The notes under the pieces were generated by a model. That model saw only the letters and a list, made by a program, of their open reading frames with translations, ran no database searches and was not told the DNA's origin. Made by a program: the position numbers and the translations under genes. Source: Promicromonospora sukumoe (GTDB lineage Bacteria; Actinomycetota; Actinomycetes; Actinomycetales; Cellulomonadaceae). Taken from it: a stretch of DNA of 64,000 nucleotides. The stretch covers positions 3,534,001-3,598,000 of the forward strand of contig NZ_JACGWV010000001.1 of the NCBI RefSeq assembly GCF_014137995.1. The letters run 5' to 3'. Below, one piece after another: positions 60,190-64,000 of the stretch. How positions within the stretch are numbered: position 1 is the first letter of the stretch; each line of letters opens with the position of its first letter.

Positions 60190-60753
60190 GTGACAGAGGT
60201 CTCCTCGAACGAATCAGCCGAACTAGGCGGTGACAACACCGGGATTCCTCTGTCCGCCCACAAGGAGGCCTTCGCCCGCAACGCCATCGGCATCGTCGCG
60301 GCGACTGCGGGACTCGACGTCTCCCTGGCTGGCCGTGACCTCGCCGCAGTCGACTTAACCCTGGTGTCCGACCGGGACTACGCGCCCAACGCGCTCCACC
60401 CCAAGCTCGACGTGCAGTCGAAGTGCACAGAACGTCTGGATGTCCAGCGCGCCGAGTCGATCGCATGGCAACTCGACCGCCGATCAGCAGTGATTCTGTC
60501 GGCTCCCAACCGCCACTCGATGGCGATCCTCTGCATCACAGTGGTCAGCGGACCTCCAGCAACGTGGCTCGAAGTCAACGACGCCGGTATTTACGGCAAC
60601 TTCGCCACGTTCTACCTGCAAGGTCAGCATCTCCCGCCGGTACCCTCGCATCAGAACAGCATCGTCGTGCACATCCCCCGACGTAACCTGCTGACACCCA
60701 AGTCGCTCGACGAACTCATGAAGGAGGCGGCACAATGGCGATACGACCAGTGA
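60190..60753 (+). CDS. DUF4365 PD-(D/E)XK-like protein
   Basis: 187-residue protein with DUF4365 features: AHKEAFARNAIGIVAATAG, an Asp near VDLTLVSD (about residue 55) and LDVQSKCT (73-80), the Q-x-K pair of a PD-(D/E)XK-type nuclease fold. It is coupled by a 19-base overlap to the next gene. Candidate nuclease of a two-gene cassette. Visibly lower in GC than the flanks, indicating acquisition. GTG start, apparently leaderless or weakly initiated. Confidence 0.65.
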   Translation: MTEVSSNESAELGGDNTGIPLSAHKEAFARNAIGIVAATAGLDVSLAGRDLAAVDLTLVSDRDYAPNALHPKLDVQSKCTERLDVQRAESIAWQLDRRSAVILSAPNRHSMAILCITVVSGPPATWLEVNDAGIYGNFATFYLQGQHLPPVPSHQNSIVVHIPRRNLLTPKSLDELMKEAAQWRYDQ

Positions 60754-61646
60754 GCCCGACTCCGGGGTTCCGGCCTGGACGAAACGTTGATATGTTGACG
60801 CCGCGTAGGTTGTCGAAATTCCTTAACTCGCAAGACGAGTGGTCCCTGCATTCTCGACGATCTTTTGACGAGACATGGATTTTTAGCCCCATACCTGGCG
60901 AACGGGAAGCGGTTGTTCACCTTCCAACCGACCCGGGTGATGTTGACTACGCGCGACGGCTGATAGAGGCGATCGAAGAAATCGCCATGCTGAATAATTC
61001 ATCTGTCGAGCGGCTCGTCGGGGATGTATTGTCTGACGGAATGGACCGCGTGGCGCTCCGTGCGATGCCGACTGAAACTCAAGATCCATTGGGTACGACG
61101 CATTCCCTTGCCGCCATCCAGAATTTAATGACATTCTTCGCTCAGATCTCCGAGAACTCGGAGATAGGGCGACGAATTGGCCAAGCCACGAGAACCACTC
61201 CAAGCGAGGCGGCCAAGGCTGGCTGTGTGGTGCTTGATCTCGTGCCCGTTCCCGTTTTCGCTGTGCCCGCCTACCTGCCGCAAGACACCGTCGCATCGAG
61301 CATGGAAGCGAACGGGCAAGCTGAACAAGGCGAAACAGCGTGGATTCGTCGCGAACTCACACTAACCGCATTACGGGCTCTCCAGACAGTTCGCAGTGAC
61401 ACCAACCACGGCACCGACATTGATCTTTGGGCACCGGTCGAGAATGAGGACGATCGACGTCAGCGACTTGCGGTAGTTGTTCTGTTGGAGTCGACACGCA
61501 GCTGGAGCGTTAGCAGCTTCACCATCGAAATCGTCTGGCACAGGGAAGGGCCGGCCGATCGAGCTAGTACCTCCGAAGTCCAGTTCGGTCCCAACGAGCT
61601 CAGTTACCTCAATCTCGCCCGCCAGAGATATGGCCAGCACGTCTAG
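60735..61646 (+). CDS. Unrecognised protein co-translated with the DUF4365 gene
   Basis: 303-residue soluble protein, no recognised family. Helical N-terminal half (TPRRLSKFLNSQDEW, YARRLIEAIEEIAML) and a C-terminal half of alternating strands (AGCVVLDLVPVPVFAVPAYL, WSVSSFTIEIVWHR). No signal peptide or membrane segment. The gene is the most AT-rich in the window, indicating recent transfer. Its overlap with the DUF4365 gene suggests a stoichiometric partner, specificity or immunity protein. Confidence 0.5.
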   Translation: MAIRPVSPTPGFRPGRNVDMLTPRRLSKFLNSQDEWSLHSRRSFDETWIFSPIPGEREAVVHLPTDPGDVDYARRLIEAIEEIAMLNNSSVERLVGDVLSDGMDRVALRAMPTETQDPLGTTHSLAAIQNLMTFFAQISENSEIGRRIGQATRTTPSEAAKAGCVVLDLVPVPVFAVPAYLPQDTVASSMEANGQAEQGETAWIRRELTLTALRALQTVRSDTNHGTDIDLWAPVENEDDRRQRLAVVVLLESTRSWSVSSFTIEIVWHREGPADRASTSEVQFGPNELSYLNLARQRYGQHV

Positions 61647-61887
61647 TTCCGCCACGATTGGTACGGATTTTCACAGGGCAGCATATTTCCTCTGCCATCC
61701 GGCACCCCTACGGGTTGAGTTGCGAAAGCTATAGCCTATGGGCGACGACACCAAGCCTTAGGCGGCGCCGACGGATATTGCGGAATTTTCGCGCATTGAT
61801 CCACGCCAATGGCGACATTCCTGCCTGCCTCCTAGCCTGCGCAGGTCGTGCGCATGAGCCGAATCAACCCGCTGCCCCGGCGGCCGT

Positions 61888-63699
61888 TCACCGCAGCACA
61901 ACAACCCCAGGCCCCCGCACGGTCACCGCCACCGCCCCGTCCCGGCTCTCCACGACCGCGGCCTCACCCCCAAGCGCCGCCCCGGAATCGAGTACCACCG
62001 ACGCCGCCCGAAGGTCGCGCTCCACAACCACCGACACGAACCCCTCCTCCACCGCCAGCACCACATCCACGCGCCCACCGCCTTCGGCAGCCAGACGCGT
62101 CATCACCACAACCCCGTCCTGCACCCGCACCGACGTCAAACCCCGATCCCCCGAAGCCACGGCCGCCTCCGACCGCCGCAACCCCACCAGCCCCCGATAC
62201 AGCTCCAGCATCCGCGCCCCACCCTCAGAAGCAGCCTCGCCCCAGTCCAACCGAGAAGCCTCAAACGTCGACACCGCCTGAGGATCAGGCACCACCACAT
62301 CCGCCCCGTACAGCTCCGCCCACCCGTGCCCACCGAACTCTGCGGCCCGGCCGCGCGAGATCGCCGCCCCGAGCTCCGGCTCCTCGTGGTCCGAGAAGTA
62401 CTGGAACGGCGTCGTCGCGCCCCACTCCTCGCCCATGAACAGCATCGGCGTGAACGGCCCGAGCAGCACCACGGCCGCGCTCACCGCGAGCGCCCCCGGC
62501 GACAGCACGCGCGACGGCCGGTCGCCGAGCGCCCGGTTGCCGACCTGGTCGTGGTTCTGCGAGCAGACGACGAAGCGGCGTCGGTCCATGTCGGGCGGCA
62601 CGGGCGCGCCCCAGTTCTTGCCGCGGAAGGTGGACCAGCCGCCGTCGTGCACGAACACGTCGGTCAGCGCCTTGGCGAGCGTCTCCGGGGTGCCGAAGTC
62701 GGCGTAGTACCCCTGCCGCTCGCCGGTCAGGAGGGTGTGCAGGGCGTGGTGGACGTCGTCGGCCCACTGCGCCGTCATCCCGTACCCGGCCCGCCCCTCA
62801 AACTGAGAACCGGTAGGCGTCACCGTCCGCGGATCGTTCGCATCCGACTCCGCCACCAGCGACAACGGCCGCCCCAGATCGGCCGCAAGCACAGCAACGG
62901 CATCAGAAAGATCAGCCAGCACATGCCGCGGCGAGTCGTCCACCAGCGCATGGACGGCGTCGAGCCGCAGGGCGTCGACGTGGAAGTCGCGGAACCATCG
63001 CAGCGCCTTCTCGATGACGAACGCCCGCACCTCCGCGGAGCCGTCGCCGTCGAGGTTCACGGCCGAGCCCCATGGCGTCTGGTGCTCGTCGGTGAAGTAC
63101 GGACCGAACTCGGCGAGGTAGTTGCCCGAGGGCCCCAGGTGGTTGTCGACGACGTCGAGGCAGACTGCGAGCCCGCGAGCGTGCGCGGCGTCGACGAAGC
63201 GCTGGAGCGCCGCCGGCCCGCCGTACGGCTCGTGCACGGCCCACAGCGCGACGCCGTCGTACCCCCAGCCGTGGTGCCCGCCGAACGCGGCGACCGGCAT
63301 CAGCTCGATCATCTCGACGCCGAGGTCGGCCAGGTGGTCCAGGCGCCCGACGGCGGCGTCGAGCGTGCCCTCGGGCGTGAACGTCCCCATGTGCAGCTCG
63401 TAGGTGACGGCGCCGAGCGCGTCGCGGCCGGCCCAACCGCCGTCGGCCCAGGTGTGGGCGCCGACGTCGAAGGTGCGCGACGGACCGTGCACACCGACCG
63501 GCTGCCAGGGGCTGCGCGGGTCGGGGCGCGACGGTCCGCCGTCGAGCGAGAACGCGTAGTCGGTGCCGGCCAGCAGGGGCCGCGGCGAGCGCCACCAGCC
63601 TCCGTCGTCGGCCACCATCGCCTCCGTGGTGCCGTTTGCGGGCAGCACCAGGTCGACGCGCGACGCCGAGGGCGCCCAGACCCGCAGGTCCCCGCTCAT
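61888..63699 (-). CDS. treZ: Malto-oligosyltrehalose trehalohydrolase
   Basis: 603-residue GH13 enzyme that releases trehalose from maltooligosyltrehalose. N-terminal CBM48-like domain (GDLRVWAPSASRVDLVLP), barrel motifs VTYELHMGTFTPEGTLDAA (typical of TreZ), HHGWGYDGV, the nucleophile Asp247 in DALRLDAVH, acid Glu284 in LVAESDAND and SQNHDQVGNRALGDR. The start at 63699 overlaps the upstream treY stop (ATGA); a longer upstream frame is treY overlap, not protein. Marks return to the chromosomal backbone. Confidence 0.93.
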   Translation of the reverse strand: MSGDLRVWAPSASRVDLVLPANGTTEAMVADDGGWWRSPRPLLAGTDYAFSLDGGPSRPDPRSPWQPVGVHGPSRTFDVGAHTWADGGWAGRDALGAVTYELHMGTFTPEGTLDAAVGRLDHLADLGVEMIELMPVAAFGGHHGWGYDGVALWAVHEPYGGPAALQRFVDAAHARGLAVCLDVVDNHLGPSGNYLAEFGPYFTDEHQTPWGSAVNLDGDGSAEVRAFVIEKALRWFRDFHVDALRLDAVHALVDDSPRHVLADLSDAVAVLAADLGRPLSLVAESDANDPRTVTPTGSQFEGRAGYGMTAQWADDVHHALHTLLTGERQGYYADFGTPETLAKALTDVFVHDGGWSTFRGKNWGAPVPPDMDRRRFVVCSQNHDQVGNRALGDRPSRVLSPGALAVSAAVVLLGPFTPMLFMGEEWGATTPFQYFSDHEEPELGAAISRGRAAEFGGHGWAELYGADVVVPDPQAVSTFEASRLDWGEAASEGGARMLELYRGLVGLRRSEAAVASGDRGLTSVRVQDGVVVMTRLAAEGGGRVDVVLAVEEGFVSVVVERDLRAASVVLDSGAALGGEAAVVESRDGAVAVTVRGPGVVVLR

Positions 63700-64000
63700 G
63701 CGCCGGCCCCGTCCGCCGAACCGGCACCAGCAGCACCGGCACCAGCAGCACCACCCGAGTCCGCTACCAGCAACGCAACCGGCCACGCCCCCAGCAGCTC
63801 CCCGAGCCGCACGGCCCCACCTTCAAAGACAGAACCGGTCAGCACAGACCGCCACCCCTCCCCCGGACCAAGATCCGGCAACACCACCAGAGCCTCATCA
63901 AGCCCGGGCGCATCCCCCAGCCGCGTAGCCACCACAGCCACCCGAGGCCCAGCACCGTCCGACCGCACGAACCCCACAGCCCGCGCAGTCGTCACCGGCA
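63696..64000 (-). CDS. treY: Malto-oligosyltrehalose synthase, C-terminal end (partial)
   Basis: The frame enters from beyond the window edge and ends at 63696, overlapping the start of treZ by 4 bases. The visible C-terminus (AVGFVRSDGAGPRVAVVATRL, PVALLVAD) fits the end of a GH13 trehalose-synthase TreY, and the order treY-treZ is standard. The assignment rests on this end only, plus the gene order. A Gly/Ala-rich tail ends the protein. Confidence 0.65.
   Translation of the reverse strand, partial: PVTTARAVGFVRSDGAGPRVAVVATRLGDAPGLDEALVVLPDLGPGEGWRSVLTGSVFEGGAVRLGELLGAWPVALLVADSGGAAGAGAAGAGSADGAGA

Overview
The window is high-GC DNA of an actinobacterium. Short gene overlaps of the ATGA, GTGA and TTGA type, frequent GTG starts, a DtxR/IdeR-type iron box, LacI-controlled sugar operons and a GH43 enzyme suggest a soil or plant polysaccharide degrader of the Micrococcales. 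A Promicromonospora, Cellulosimicrobium or Isoptericola-like genus is my guess from gene content only.

Left flank, 1-10 kb: the 5-prime part of an archaeal-type aspartyl-tRNA synthetase behind a probable translational T-box leader; an alpha/beta hydrolase; an iron-box-controlled heme oxygenase; an orphan fumarate reductase/L-aspartate oxidase flavoprotein; a cytochrome b-like membrane protein with a lipoprotein; and an ECF sigma/anti-sigma pair. Region 9-32 kb is carbohydrate metabolism. It has a LacI regulator divergent from an ABC sugar importer plus glycogen-debranching-type enzyme, a second LacI regulator, a second ABC importer plus GH31 alpha-glucosidase behind a perfect palindromic operator, and a secreted GH43 enzyme. 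Between these lie housekeeping genes (TMEM175-like channel, VOC protein, uracil-DNA glycosylase, CPBP protease, two-component system). Region 31-41 kb holds small conserved and hypothetical genes. Most convergent gene pairs are separated by long perfect or near-perfect palindromes that look like bidirectional terminators.

From about 41.1 to 61.65 kb there is an accessory, defence-like island. Its left half encodes an AspBHI-like modified-cytosine-dependent endonuclease, then a compact set: C5-cytosine methyltransferase, DUF262 protein, Z1-domain ATPase, PD-(D/E)XK nuclease and Vsr mismatch endonuclease. An EVE/PUA-like protein with a large helical partner, and an OGG-fold glycosylase coupled to a YcxB-like membrane protein, follow. 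The right half has nucleotide/NAD-signalling flavour: a LOG-family protein, a HIT-domain/membrane fusion transcribed divergently from an AAA ATPase-TIR protein, a SUKH-like protein coupled to an ADP-ribosylglycohydrolase, and a DUF4365 protein coupled to an unrecognised protein. No integrase, transposase or tRNA was found at its edges. The backbone resumes with treZ and the end of treY.

The most interesting candidates for an undescribed system are the HIT-membrane/AAA-TIR divergent pair, which resembles in logic the macro-domain/membrane effector plus TIR arrangement of type II Thoeris, and the Z1 cluster in which a DUF262 protein lacking an HNH half sits beside Z1.
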